From Campylobacterales bacterium (GTDB lineage: Bacteria; Campylobacterota; Campylobacteria; Campylobacterales; Nitratiruptoraceae), in NCBI GenBank assembly GCA_027065825.1, contig JAMONM010000058.1:1-38957 (forward strand): a DNA stretch of 38,957 nucleotides, in the 5' to 3' direction. A program made the translations under genes and the position numbers. The notes beneath the pieces are model-generated. The model saw only the letters and a list, made by a program, of their open reading frames with translations. It was not told the DNA's origin and did no database searches. The first letter of the stretch is position 1, and every line of letters starts with the position of its first letter. This document shows positions 1 through 7,915 of this stretch, piece after piece.

Positions 1-987
1 AGAATACCGGACGTTGATACCAAAAACCGGGCTCTGTTCCTTGAAGGGATCAAAAGTTATCAAAAACTTACCGTAAAATTCGGAGCCAGGTATGACAAAA
101 CCGACGTAAGGGCAAACAATCTGGACGATCCCACGATAGTAAATATAGCCGATATTCAAAACTACTATCAAAATAAGGATAGTAGAAGCTTCAACGATTT
201 TAGCGCGAACGTTACGGTAAACTATACTTTGAACGAAAAGACATCCTTGTTTGTAGGTATAGGCCAAAGCATCAGGGTTCCGGACGCTCAGGAGCTCTAT
301 TTTATAGGCTATATGAACGGAAACTGGAGCAGAAAGGGAAATCCGGATCTAAAAGAGACAAAAAACAGGGAGATAGATCTGGGAATCGAAGGTAGCGTAA
401 AAGATGTGGGATACAGGGTTACGGTTTTTTACAGCGATCTAAAAGACTATATCTACGCGTATAAAACCAACGCGGGAAATCTCTCTCCTACGGCGTACTA
501 TTTGACTTGGGCCAACATTGACGCGCATATTTACGGCGCCGATCTATCCTTGGCGGCTCCTTTGGGGGAGGAGTATATTCTAGAGGCCGGCGTCGCATAT
601 CAAAGAGGCAAAAAAGACTCTCAGCCTACGGCCGGTATGAGCGATACCGATTTGGCCCAGATTCCTCCTTTGAAAACGAGAGTAGCGCTGAGCTACGATG
701 GAGGGGATTACTTCGCGCGAGCGGAATTGATAGCGGTGGACAAGTATAGAAACTACGACTCCGATAACGGAGAGCAGGAGATTTCGGGTTGGGTTACGAT
801 GAATCTGAAAGCTTCGAAAGAGATTACGAAAAATATGGTGCTAAATCTGGGCGTGGATAATCTTTTTGACGCAACGTACGCTGTTAACAACACGTACGTC
901 GGACGCGCTCTTATTGGAGGTTCTCAACCGCTGTTGATTAACGAACCAGGCAGATATCTTTACGCGAATTTGAATCTGAGATTTTGA
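1..987 (+). CDS. TonB-dependent outer-membrane receptor, C-terminal part (5' truncated)
   Basis: The frame is open from base 1, so the gene begins before the window and 328 residues are visible. The sequence is a run of alternating aromatic/charged beta-strand segments. It includes a QSIRVPDAQELY-type segment and an N-L-F-D-A-T-Y motif near the end, both typical of the last strands of siderophore or vitamin B12 receptor barrels, and it ends in Leu-Arg-Phe, the C-terminal aromatic used for BAM-dependent insertion. The family takes up metal chelates across the outer membrane with energy from TonB-ExbBD. The ligand cannot be told because the plug domain is missing. No TonB box or regulatory site is visible. 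Confidence 0.9.
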   Translation, partial: RIPDVDTKNRALFLEGIKSYQKLTVKFGARYDKTDVRANNLDDPTIVNIADIQNYYQNKDSRSFNDFSANVTVNYTLNEKTSLFVGIGQSIRVPDAQELYFIGYMNGNWSRKGNPDLKETKNREIDLGIEGSVKDVGYRVTVFYSDLKDYIYAYKTNAGNLSPTAYYLTWANIDAHIYGADLSLAAPLGEEYILEAGVAYQRGKKDSQPTAGMSDTDLAQIPPLKTRVALSYDGGDYFARAELIAVDKYRNYDSDNGEQEISGWVTMNLKASKEITKNMVLNLGVDNLFDATYAVNNTYVGRALIGGSQPLLINEPGRYLYANLNLRF

Positions 988-1016
988 TATAATTTTTTAC
1001 TAAACATCAAACAACT

Positions 1017-1033
1017 GGGAGGATGCACCTCCC
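1017..1033 (+). other. Perfect 6-bp hairpin between receptor gene and TauE-family gene
   Basis: GGGAGG at 1017-1022 and CCTCCC at 1028-1033 form a perfect stem around a 5-base ATGCA loop. It lies 29 bp after the receptor stop codon. No T-run follows, so it is a poor intrinsic terminator. The left arm is a strong Shine-Dalgarno-like sequence that would be hidden when folded. Function is unknown. Confidence 0.4.
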
Positions 1034-1090
1034 GTCAAAAGGATTCCCATAGAAGCCATAGATATTGTCAGTATAATAACCGTTGCCTTC

Positions 1091-1756
1091 TTGGGGAGTT
1101 TGGGACACTGCATAGGGATGTGCGGTGGATTCGTCATAGCCTACACTGCCGCCAAAATAGAACCGGCAACCCCAAGAGGCAGACAGTTCGTATATCATTT
1201 GGCTTATAATCTGGGCAGGATATCGTCCTATGCTTTAATAGGAGCTCTTTTTGGGTTTTTGGGCGGTATTTTGCTCATATCGCCTTTGACTCAAGGCATA
1301 TTGTATCTCGCGGTCGGTATATTTATGGTCCTGATGGGATTTTCGCTGCTGGGGAATTTGAAGTTTTTAAACTCGATAGAGGTCTCTTTGACCAGATACT
1401 CTTTTTTTAAGAGGCTCTTTTCCAAACTGATACACTCCAAATCGATGCCGAGTTTTTTCTTTTTGGGTATGCTAAACGGATTTTTGCCCTGCGGTCTGGT
1501 ATATTTTTTTGCGGCCAGCGCCGCCGCCACGGCCAGCCCTTTTTGGGGAGCCGTTGTTATGATCATATTTGGTCTCTCTACCGTTCCCGTTATGTTGGGT
1601 TTGGGAACTGTCGCCGGATTTTTGAAAAGTTCCCGTTTTAGAACGGTAATGATAAAACTCGCTTCCGTTGTGATCGTACTGTACGGGATCTATATAGTAT
1701 ACAAAGGCTACTGGTTCATATTCGATCCCGCCGCCTCTATCCATACCTGTCACTAA
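1091..1756 (+). CDS. TauE/DsbD-like integral membrane protein (PF13386-type), start uncertain
   Basis: The product is a multi-helix inner-membrane protein of about 221 residues or a little more. The conserved G-H-C-x-G-M-C-G-G motif at the N-terminus and the L-P-C-G-L-V-Y motif in the middle mark the cytochrome-c-biogenesis / sulfite-exporter-like transmembrane family. Members often sit with cbb3 oxidase genes and are suspected to act in copper or thiol handling for oxidase assembly, and here ccoNOQP lies 2.6 kb downstream. The given start is TTG at 1091. The frame is open back to 1004 and encodes a plausible first helix (about 1055-1090), but no ATG, GTG or TTG exists there. The true start may be ATA 1049 or ATT 1043 behind AAAAGG at 1037-1042, or the region may hold a frameshift. 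Confidence 0.75.
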   Translation: MGSLGHCIGMCGGFVIAYTAAKIEPATPRGRQFVYHLAYNLGRISSYALIGALFGFLGGILLISPLTQGILYLAVGIFMVLMGFSLLGNLKFLNSIEVSLTRYSFFKRLFSKLIHSKSMPSFFFLGMLNGFLPCGLVYFFAASAAATASPFWGAVVMIIFGLSTVPVMLGLGTVAGFLKSSRFRTVMIKLASVVIVLYGIYIVYKGYWFIFDPAASIHTCH

Positions 1757-1764
1757 GGATCGAG

Positions 1765-3459
1765 ATGACTCCCCTGTTTAGAAGGTACGATATCAAAAAC
1801 ATCGGAGAGATAAAGTTTAAAAATCTTCCTCTAAAGAGATTCAATATACTCTACGTGGAGAATTCGCCTCTCGATCAAAAGAGGGCGCTTCCTCTGCTTA
1901 GATCCTATGCCAAAAAGCTTTTTGTCGCATCGGACGGAGCCGAAGGGCTGAAGATTTTCAAAAACGAAAATATCGATATAGTGGTTTCGGATACCAAGAT
2001 GCCCGGACTTGACGGAATCGCTATGTTGAGGGCGATGAAAGAGATCAAAAGCGACATCGCCGTAATTGTTACCGGCGAAAAGAGCGCCGAATGTCTATAT
2101 GAGGCTATAAATCTGGGAGTGGATAAATATCTCCTAAAACCGGTGTGCGAAAAGGCGTTGAAACTGACGTTAGAGAGCGTAGAGACAAAACTATTTATGG
2201 AGAGAGCCAGAGAGTATAACCTGTATATGTTGCATCAGTACAAACACGCCATTGACAACTCCAACATAGTCTCCAAAACGGATATCAACGGGATTATAAC
2301 TTATGTCAACGAGGAGTTTTGCAACATATCCGGATATAAAAAAGAGGAACTGCTGGGGAAAAACCACAATATCGTCAGGCATCCGGACATACCAAAAGAG
2401 GTCTTTGAGCGGTTCTGGAAGACGATTCTGGCGAAAAAGATATGGAAAGGTACGGTAAAAAACAGGGCCAAGGACGGCAGTACCTTTTTTGTAAACACGA
2501 CGGTTATTCCGATAGTTGACTGGAACGGCAAGATAGTGGAGTTCGTGGCTATCAGGTACGATGTGACGAAAAACGTGCTTTTGCAGGAGAAACTGCAAAA
2601 AAAAGAGAGAGAGCTCGAAGCGCTGAACAAAGATCTCGAACGCAGAGTAGAAGAGCAGACTAAAAAATTAAGAGAACTGAATTTAACGCTCGAAAAGAGG
2701 ATCGAAAAGGAGGTGGAGAAAAATAGGCAAAAAGATAGAATGATGTTCCAGCAGGCCAGATTGGCTTCGCTGGGCGAAATGCTCGGAAATATCGCTCATC
2801 AGTGGAGGCAGCCCCTAATGGAGCTGGGTATTCTGTTTTATAAGATAAAAAGAGAGCTGACAAAAGAGAAAACGAATAAAAATATAGAGGAGCTCTATTC
2901 GAAAGGGGTTTCGATTTTGGAGAGGATGTCCCAGACGATTGTGGACTTTCAAAACTTTTTCAGACCGGACAAAAAAAGGGAGTTTTTCGACGTTTACGAG
3001 ACGGTCAAACACAGTATCGCCATAGTTGAGGGTAGTCTGAAAAAGAGCGGTATCAAAATAGAGGTCAAAAGAGAGGCCGATCTGAAAGTATACGGCTATA
3101 AAAATGAGTTTTCGCAGGTGATTCTAAATCTGATAAATAACGCGAAGGACGCTCTTAACCAAAACAGTTTGATAGAAAAAAGGATAGAGATTCTTCTGGG
3201 TATCGAGTCAAAAGATGGAGAAAAATTTGCGAAAATAGAGGTAATTGACAACGGGGGTGGCATAAAAGAGTCAATTTTGGATAAAATATTCGAACCCTAT
3301 TTTACAACGAAGCACAGCACTCAAGGAACCGGGCTGGGACTCTATATGTCCAAAATGATTATAGAGCAGAGTATGCACGGCTCTTTGGATGCCCAAAATT
3401 ACGCAAAAGGGGCCAAGTTTACGATACTGCTCCCTTTGCGGGAAGGAGAACCACGATGA
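1765..3459 (+). CDS. Sensor histidine kinase with N-terminal receiver and PAS domains
   Basis: This 564-residue protein has no membrane segment and so looks cytoplasmic. A receiver domain covers about residues 25-140, with phosphoacceptor D76, T103 and K125, but the acidic pocket reads E32-N33 instead of two acids. A PAS domain follows (about 160-270), then a coiled coil (about 270-325), an H-box with H345 in A-H-Q-W-R-Q-P, and an HATPase domain with N-L-I-N-N-A-K-D, D-N-G-G-G-I and G-T-G-L-G-L boxes. The ATG is preceded by TAAGGA at 1754-1759. The gene overlaps the response regulator by ATGA at 3456, so the two form a translationally coupled pair. The signal sensed is unknown. The position upstream of ccoN suggests control of respiration. 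Confidence 0.9.
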   Translation: MTPLFRRYDIKNIGEIKFKNLPLKRFNILYVENSPLDQKRALPLLRSYAKKLFVASDGAEGLKIFKNENIDIVVSDTKMPGLDGIAMLRAMKEIKSDIAVIVTGEKSAECLYEAINLGVDKYLLKPVCEKALKLTLESVETKLFMERAREYNLYMLHQYKHAIDNSNIVSKTDINGIITYVNEEFCNISGYKKEELLGKNHNIVRHPDIPKEVFERFWKTILAKKIWKGTVKNRAKDGSTFFVNTTVIPIVDWNGKIVEFVAIRYDVTKNVLLQEKLQKKERELEALNKDLERRVEEQTKKLRELNLTLEKRIEKEVEKNRQKDRMMFQQARLASLGEMLGNIAHQWRQPLMELGILFYKIKRELTKEKTNKNIEELYSKGVSILERMSQTIVDFQNFFRPDKKREFFDVYETVKHSIAIVEGSLKKSGIKIEVKREADLKVYGYKNEFSQVILNLINNAKDALNQNSLIEKRIEILLGIESKDGEKFAKIEVIDNGGGIKESILDKIFEPYFTTKHSTQGTGLGLYMSKMIIEQSMHGSLDAQNYAKGAKFTILLPLREGEPR

Positions 3460-4160
3460 GCAACTGCGGAGAAATATTAAAGGAGCTCTCTATACTTTAT
3501 GTGGAGGACGAGGATGAGATAAGGGAGATGCTAAAAGACGTACTGCAGGAGGATTTCAAGAGATTCGTAACTGCTCGCGACGGAAGAGAAGGACTTTCGA
3601 AATTTAAAGAGTCCCGTTTCGATATAGTTATAACGGATATAGAGATGCCCAAGATGGACGGACTGGAACTGGCGAAGGAGATAAGAGCCATATCCAAAGA
3701 GACTCCCGTTATACTTTTGACCGCCTATAGCGAAAAAGAGAGACTGTTCAAGGCTATCGACGTGGGCGTGAGTAAATATCTCGTAAAACCGTTTACTCCC
3801 GATAAGCTTCTTGAGGTGGTTTGCGAGATTGCGAAAGAGCATCTCGAAAGACACAGAATGGTAAATTTGGGAGATAGATTTATTTTCGATACGCGAAAGA
3901 GGGAGGTCTTGACGAAAGAGGGCGATGTCGTTCCTTTGACCAGAAAGGAGCTGAACTTTTTCGAACTGCTGGTAAAAAACAGAGATAGGGTCGTTACCGT
4001 GGAGGAGATTGAGAGCGTCATCTGGCGTGACGAAATCTTTACCGAAGCGGCACTGCGGGCGCTGGTAAAAAGAGTTAGACAAAAGACCGCTAAAGATCTG
4101 ATAAAAAACTTTCCCGGAATAGGTTATAAACTCTCTCTGCCTCAAGAGGAAAACGATTAA
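3456..4160 (+). CDS. OmpR-family response regulator
   Basis: This 234-residue response regulator has a receiver domain (about residues 10-125) with acidic pair E17/D18, phosphoacceptor D61, T89 and K111, all canonical. A winged-helix DNA-binding domain (about 138-230) follows and ends in the G-I-G-Y-K-L signature of OmpR/PhoB proteins. It is the presumed output partner of the kinase whose stop codon it overlaps by 4 bp. It is followed by a 233-bp AT-rich gap and then ccoN, a likely but unproven target. From memory, the homologous C. jejuni pair (Cj1491c/Cj1492c) sits in the same place. Confidence 0.93.
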   Translation: MSNCGEILKELSILYVEDEDEIREMLKDVLQEDFKRFVTARDGREGLSKFKESRFDIVITDIEMPKMDGLELAKEIRAISKETPVILLTAYSEKERLFKAIDVGVSKYLVKPFTPDKLLEVVCEIAKEHLERHRMVNLGDRFIFDTRKREVLTKEGDVVPLTRKELNFFELLVKNRDRVVTVEEIESVIWRDEIFTEAALRALVKRVRQKTAKDLIKNFPGIGYKLSLPQEEND

Positions 4161-4201
4161 GTTTTGGTTTATTTATGTCATATACTCTCCTTCTATTGCT
4201 T

Positions 4202-4232
4202 CGGCAAAGGTTGATTTCAAAACCCTTTGCCG
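4202..4232 (+). terminator. 9-bp hairpin after the response regulator gene
   Basis: CGGCAAAGG at 4202-4210 pairs perfectly with CCTTTGCCG at 4224-4232 around a 13-base loop that itself holds TTGA/TCAA. It lies 42 bp after the regulator stop codon and about 100 bp ahead of the ccoN promoter. No T-tract follows directly, so it may be a Rho-assisted end point or an mRNA-stabilising structure. Confidence 0.45.
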
Positions 4233-4336
4233 CTGCCGATGTATCAAATCTTCACACTTTAAACTTACAATTATCTTAAATATGTTTTATAAAAATATTT
4301 TTTTTAAATTTAAGGTTTATAACAACTTACATCTAT

Positions 4337-4342
4337 TATAAT
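4337..4342 (+). promoter_or_regulatory. -10 element of the cco operon promoter
   Basis: There is an exact TATAAT with AT-rich, T-periodic sequence upstream and no clear -35 box, as is usual for Campylobacterota sigma-70 promoters. The predicted start would fall near 4349, giving a leader of about 45 nt to the ccoN ATG. The ccoN ribosome binding site is AGGAGGT at 4383-4389. Confidence 0.6.
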
Positions 4343-4359
4343 TCAATCTTGTGAGAAAA

Positions 4360-4375
4360 TGTCAAAGTTGTGACA
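4360..4375 (+). promoter_or_regulatory. Candidate operator: inverted repeat TGTCA-N6-TGACA
   Basis: TGTCA (4360-4364) and TGACA (4371-4375) form a perfect inverted repeat with a 6-base spacer, the half-site and spacer geometry of Crp/Fnr-superfamily operators. It lies just downstream of the predicted transcription start, a position suited to repression. TTGTGA also occurs twice here, at 4349 and 4368. The binding protein is unknown. Confidence 0.4.
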
Positions 4376-4393
4376 AATCAATAGGAGGTATTC

Positions 4394-5857
4394 ATGCAAA
4401 ACCCTGCAGTCGAGTATGATTATACCGTTGCGAAATGGTTCAGTTATCTGGCCATTTTGTTCGGTATATTGGGGATGGGCGTAGGCGTATTGATCGCGTT
4501 TCAGCTCGCGTTTCCCGAGTTGAACTACATCTTCGGTCAGTACAGCCTCTTTAGTAGACTAAGACCTATCCATACAAACGTAGTCGCGTATGGATTTACA
4601 CTCAGCGGGATCTGGGCCACGTGGTACTATGTGGGCCAAAGAGTCCTGAAAGTATCTCTAAAAGAGTCACCCTTTTTGAGCGGATTGGCCAAAGTACACT
4701 TTTGGCTCTATTTCGTAACCGCTCTGCTGGCGGTTGTCTCTCTTCTGTTTAGGGTTACCACTTCTAAAGAGTATGCCCAGTTCGAGTGGCCTTTGGATAT
4801 TCTGGTCGTTGTGATATGGGTAATGTGGGGAATCAGCATATTCGGTCTGATAGGACTCAGAAGAGAAAAGACCCTCTATATATCCATGTGGTATTATATA
4901 GCCACTTTCCTGGGCGTCGCCATGCTCTATCTGTTTAACAATATGGCCGTTCCTACATACTTGGTAACAGGTATGGGCGATCCGTTGCACTCTGTCTCTA
5001 TGTACGCGGGCAGCAATGACGCTTTGGTACAGTGGTGGTTCGGACACAATGCCGTTGCGTTTGTTTTTACAGTGCCTATTATTGCGATGATCTATTACTT
5101 CCTTCCGAAAGAGTCCGGTCAGCCGGTTTATTCGTATAAACTATCTCTTCTGTCTTTCTGGGGATTGATGTTTGTGTATCTGTGGGCCGGCGGGCACCAT
5201 TTGATCTACTCTACCGTTCCTGACTGGATGCAGACTATGGGTTCAATATTCTCGGTTATTTTGATTCTGCCTTCTTGGGGTAGTGCGCTGAACATGCTAC
5301 TGACCATGAAGGGAGAGTGGAGTCAGCTAAAAGACAGTCCGCTAATCAAATTTATGGTTTTGGCTTCCACTTTCTATATGTTGTCCACTCTCGAAGGGCC
5401 TATTCAGTCAATCAAATCTGTAAACGCCTTGGCGCACTTTACGGACTGGATTCCGGGACACGTACACGACGGAACTCTCGGATGGGTCGGATTTATGATA
5501 ATAGCGGCGATCATGCATATGGCGCCTAGATTCTTCAAAAGGGAAATATACAGCAAGAAGCTGTTGGAGGCTCAGTTCTGGCTACAGACTACGGGTATAG
5601 TTCTGTACTTCTCCAGCATGTGGATTGCAGGGATTACTCAGGGTATGATGTGGAGAGCGGTAGACCAGTACGGTAACCTGGCCTACTCTTTCATCGATAC
5701 GGTTACGGTTCTTCATCCGTACTATACTCTAAGGGCTATAGGCGGGTTGATGTATTTCATAGGTCTGTTCATGTGGGCCTACAACTTCTATAAAACTATG
5801 ACAGCGGCAAGACAAATTGAGGAAGAACCGAAATTTGCTTCACCGATGGCAGCATAA
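4394..5857 (+). CDS. ccoN: cbb3-type cytochrome c oxidase subunit I
   Basis: CcoN is the catalytic heme-copper subunit of the high-affinity oxidase, reducing O2 to water and pumping protons in the inner membrane. The 487 residues form about 12 transmembrane helices. Visible metal ligands are H60 (low-spin heme b), H218, H268 and H269 (CuB), and H356/H358 in the G-H-V-H-D-G motif (heme b3 and low-spin heme b). Length and ligand spacing match the family. It is the first gene of the cco operon, with AGGAGGT 4 nt before the ATG, and ccoO follows after 10 bp. Confidence 0.98.
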   Translation: MQNPAVEYDYTVAKWFSYLAILFGILGMGVGVLIAFQLAFPELNYIFGQYSLFSRLRPIHTNVVAYGFTLSGIWATWYYVGQRVLKVSLKESPFLSGLAKVHFWLYFVTALLAVVSLLFRVTTSKEYAQFEWPLDILVVVIWVMWGISIFGLIGLRREKTLYISMWYYIATFLGVAMLYLFNNMAVPTYLVTGMGDPLHSVSMYAGSNDALVQWWFGHNAVAFVFTVPIIAMIYYFLPKESGQPVYSYKLSLLSFWGLMFVYLWAGGHHLIYSTVPDWMQTMGSIFSVILILPSWGSALNMLLTMKGEWSQLKDSPLIKFMVLASTFYMLSTLEGPIQSIKSVNALAHFTDWIPGHVHDGTLGWVGFMIIAAIMHMAPRFFKREIYSKKLLEAQFWLQTTGIVLYFSSMWIAGITQGMMWRAVDQYGNLAYSFIDTVTVLHPYYTLRAIGGLMYFIGLFMWAYNFYKTMTAARQIEEEPKFASPMAA

Positions 5858-5867
5858 GGAGGCGTAG

Positions 5868-6563
5868 ATGTTCGGATGGTTGGAAAAAAATCCATTTTTC
5901 TTTGCGGTTGGAGTTTTCGTAGTGATCGCGTTTGCGGGGCTGATCGAAATCATTCCAGATTTCGCGCAGGCCTCCAGGCCGCTGGTTGGTACGAAACCGT
6001 ATTCGGTGTTGGAGCTGGCCGGTAGACAGGTATATATAAAAGATAGCTGCAATGCTTGCCACTCCCAGTTGATTAGACCTTTCAAATCTGAAACTGACAG
6101 ATACGGCATGTACTCTCTAACCGGAGAGTATGCTTATGATAGACCTTTCTTGTGGGGATCGAAAAGAACTGGGCCAGATCTTCACAGAGTCGGTAACTAC
6201 AGAACCAGCGACTGGCACGCTAACCATATGTGGGATCCTACCAGCGTAGTTCCCGGTTCGATCATGCCCGCTTATAAACATATGTTTACGAATGTTACCG
6301 ACCTTGAGACCGCTTTCGCGGAAGCTTTGACGGTAAAAAAAGTGTTTAACGTACCTTATGACAAAGATATCGACGGCGACGGTAAAATCGACGTGGTTCT
6401 CGGAGATTCTCCTGCGGATTTCGAGGCGGCAAAACAAAGAGCGCTTCAAGAGGCTCTCGTAATAGCCAAAGAGACCAAGAGAGAGGATCTGGTCAACATG
6501 GTAAAAGAGGGGAAAATACCGGAGATCGTAGCGCTGATAGCATATCTTAACAGGTTGAAATAG
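5868..6563 (+). CDS. ccoO: cbb3-type cytochrome c oxidase subunit II, mono-heme
   Basis: CcoO carries one c-type heme and passes electrons from CcoP to CcoN. An N-terminal membrane anchor (about residues 9-27) is followed by a periplasmic domain with C61-x-x-C64-H65 and the likely axial M133 in G-S-I-M-P-A-Y. Its 231 residues are a normal length. One oddity is the stretch at residues 165-178, which contains D-x-D-x-D-G-x-I-D and resembles a calcium-binding loop of EF-hand or dockerin type (see findings). The stop is 1 bp before ccoQ. Confidence 0.97.
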   Translation: MFGWLEKNPFFFAVGVFVVIAFAGLIEIIPDFAQASRPLVGTKPYSVLELAGRQVYIKDSCNACHSQLIRPFKSETDRYGMYSLTGEYAYDRPFLWGSKRTGPDLHRVGNYRTSDWHANHMWDPTSVVPGSIMPAYKHMFTNVTDLETAFAEALTVKKVFNVPYDKDIDGDGKIDVVLGDSPADFEAAKQRALQEALVIAKETKREDLVNMVKEGKIPEIVALIAYLNRLK

Positions 6564-6564
6564 T

Positions 6565-6783
6565 ATGGAGTTGAAAGAGATACAGGGCTATCTGTACTTC
6601 TTCTTCATACTCTTTTTGACGGCTATTCTGTACGGATACATCGTCCATCTGTACAGAAGTGAAAAAAAGGGGGAGAGAGATTACGAAAAATACGGCAAGA
6701 TGGCTCTGGACGACGAGCTGGACTCCAAGCCGGTAGAGCCTTTGGACGAAAACGACGTAAACGAAAAAAGGAGCGGTAAATGA
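6565..6783 (+). CDS. ccoQ: cbb3 oxidase small subunit CcoQ
   Basis: This 72-residue protein has one transmembrane helix (about residues 9-28) and a charged cytoplasmic tail rich in Glu, Asp and Lys. By size and position between ccoO and ccoP it is CcoQ, which stabilises the association of CcoP with the oxidase core. Its TGA overlaps the ccoP start (ATGA at 6780), so the two are translationally coupled. Confidence 0.9.
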   Translation: MELKEIQGYLYFFFILFLTAILYGYIVHLYRSEKKGERDYEKYGKMALDDELDSKPVEPLDENDVNEKRSGK

Positions 6784-7631
6784 ATTGGTTGAACGACAAT
6801 GTAAACCAGTTGGCCCTGCTCGGTGCTGCTGCGATACTTATTCTGACTATCGCGATATCCGCCAAATATTTCAAGGATATTAAAGAGGGCAAGAGCGAGG
6901 GTGAACTAAAGGATGAAAACTGGGACGGAATAGGCGAATATAAAAACAATTCGCCTATCGGCTGGTCTTTGGCTTTTATCGGAACTATCATCTGGGGAAT
7001 CTGGTACTGGCTGGCCGGCTATCCTCTCAACGCCTACTCCCAGATAGGAGAGTACAACGAGGAGGTTGCGGCGCATAACGCTAGATTTGAGAGCAAGTGG
7101 GCAAATCCTACCAAAGAGGATCTTCTCGGTATGGGTGAAGGCGTATATCTGGTTCAGTGTTCTCCTTGTCACGGTATTGACGCCACCGGTATCGAAGGCA
7201 AGGCTCAGGATTTGACCAAAAGATTGCTCAAAAAGAGCGTTCTTGCCGTTATAGAAGAGGGTTCGGCCGCGCTGGGCGATAAAGAGATGGACGGTCAGGG
7301 TAAATTTGGCTACTCTATGGGCGAAATGCCTCCGGGCCTTGTAAGCGGAGCTGACGCGGAGGCTGTTGCGGAATATGTAGCCAACGGCTTTAAAGGCAAC
7401 GAAAGAGGCGCCGAAGTTTACGCCAACGCGTGCGCCAGCTGTCACGGTCCCGACGGAAGAGGTATGGACGGTATGTCTCCAAACCTGAGAGAGTATGACG
7501 ATAAAATTATAGAAGCCGTTCTCGAGCACGGTAAGCAGTCCGTAATAGGTACTATGCCCAGCTTCAAAGGGATGCTGACCAAGGTTCAAGAAAGAGCCGT
7601 TGCGGCTTATATCCGCTCTTTGAGCGAGTAA
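6780..7631 (+). CDS. ccoP: cbb3-type cytochrome c oxidase subunit III, di-heme
   Basis: CcoP is the electron entry subunit. This form has two N-terminal transmembrane helices (about residues 8-28 and 62-80) and then two cytochrome c domains in the periplasm, with heme motifs C127-x-x-C130-H131 and C218-x-x-C221-H222. Likely axial methionines are M183 and M259. The 283 residues are typical of the two-helix type. The natural donor is probably a cytochrome c reduced by the bc1 complex encoded at 29327-32020. Confidence 0.97.
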   Translation: MNWLNDNVNQLALLGAAAILILTIAISAKYFKDIKEGKSEGELKDENWDGIGEYKNNSPIGWSLAFIGTIIWGIWYWLAGYPLNAYSQIGEYNEEVAAHNARFESKWANPTKEDLLGMGEGVYLVQCSPCHGIDATGIEGKAQDLTKRLLKKSVLAVIEEGSAALGDKEMDGQGKFGYSMGEMPPGLVSGADAEAVAEYVANGFKGNERGAEVYANACASCHGPDGRGMDGMSPNLREYDDKIIEAVLEHGKQSVIGTMPSFKGMLTKVQERAVAAYIRSLSE

Positions 7632-7641
7632 GGAGAGTGCG

Positions 7642-7905
7642 ATGAACGAAAACAGATCACTATTTAGCCTACACGGATTGACGGGCTTTTTCATTGCGGT
7701 TGCGCTGCTGTTGTCCATTTTGGCGCTTTTGGTTACTGCCGCAATTAAAACTCAGCAGGCTACCGCCCAGCAGGCATACGAGATAAAGAATCCGCAAGAG
7801 ATCAAAAAATTCGGTCCTGACCGATCTAATGAGACTCACGTGGTCGTTTACGGGACTCCGGTAGGCGGCGATAAAATGCATAAATATCAGTTCGTGAACA
7901 AATAA
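7642..7905 (+). CDS. DUF4006 family small membrane protein in the cbb3 operon
   Basis: The 87-residue protein has a short N-terminal stretch, one transmembrane helix (about residues 14-36) and a polar tail with a conserved-looking V-V-Y-G-T-P-V-G segment. It matches what I recall of DUF4006, a family found next to ccoP in Campylobacterota. Function is unknown; a role in assembly or stability of the oxidase is inferred from position only. It starts 10 bp after ccoP behind AAGGAG. Confidence 0.75.
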   Translation: MNENRSLFSLHGLTGFFIAVALLLSILALLVTAAIKTQQATAQQAYEIKNPQEIKKFGPDRSNETHVVVYGTPVGGDKMHKYQFVNK

Positions 7906-7915
7906 GGAGGCCCCA

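Noticed and set aside
3531-4145. 204-codon minus-strand ORF opposite the response regulator
   Set aside because: The plus-strand gene has all receiver and winged-helix motifs; the antisense frame has no support.
4175-4279. 34-codon ORF in the gap before ccoN
   Set aside because: No ribosome binding site precedes the ATG, and the frame runs across the hairpin at 4202-4232, which better explains the sequence.
6906-7718. 270-codon minus-strand ORF opposite ccoP
   Set aside because: ccoP on the plus strand has two heme motifs and exact family length, so the antisense frame is chance.
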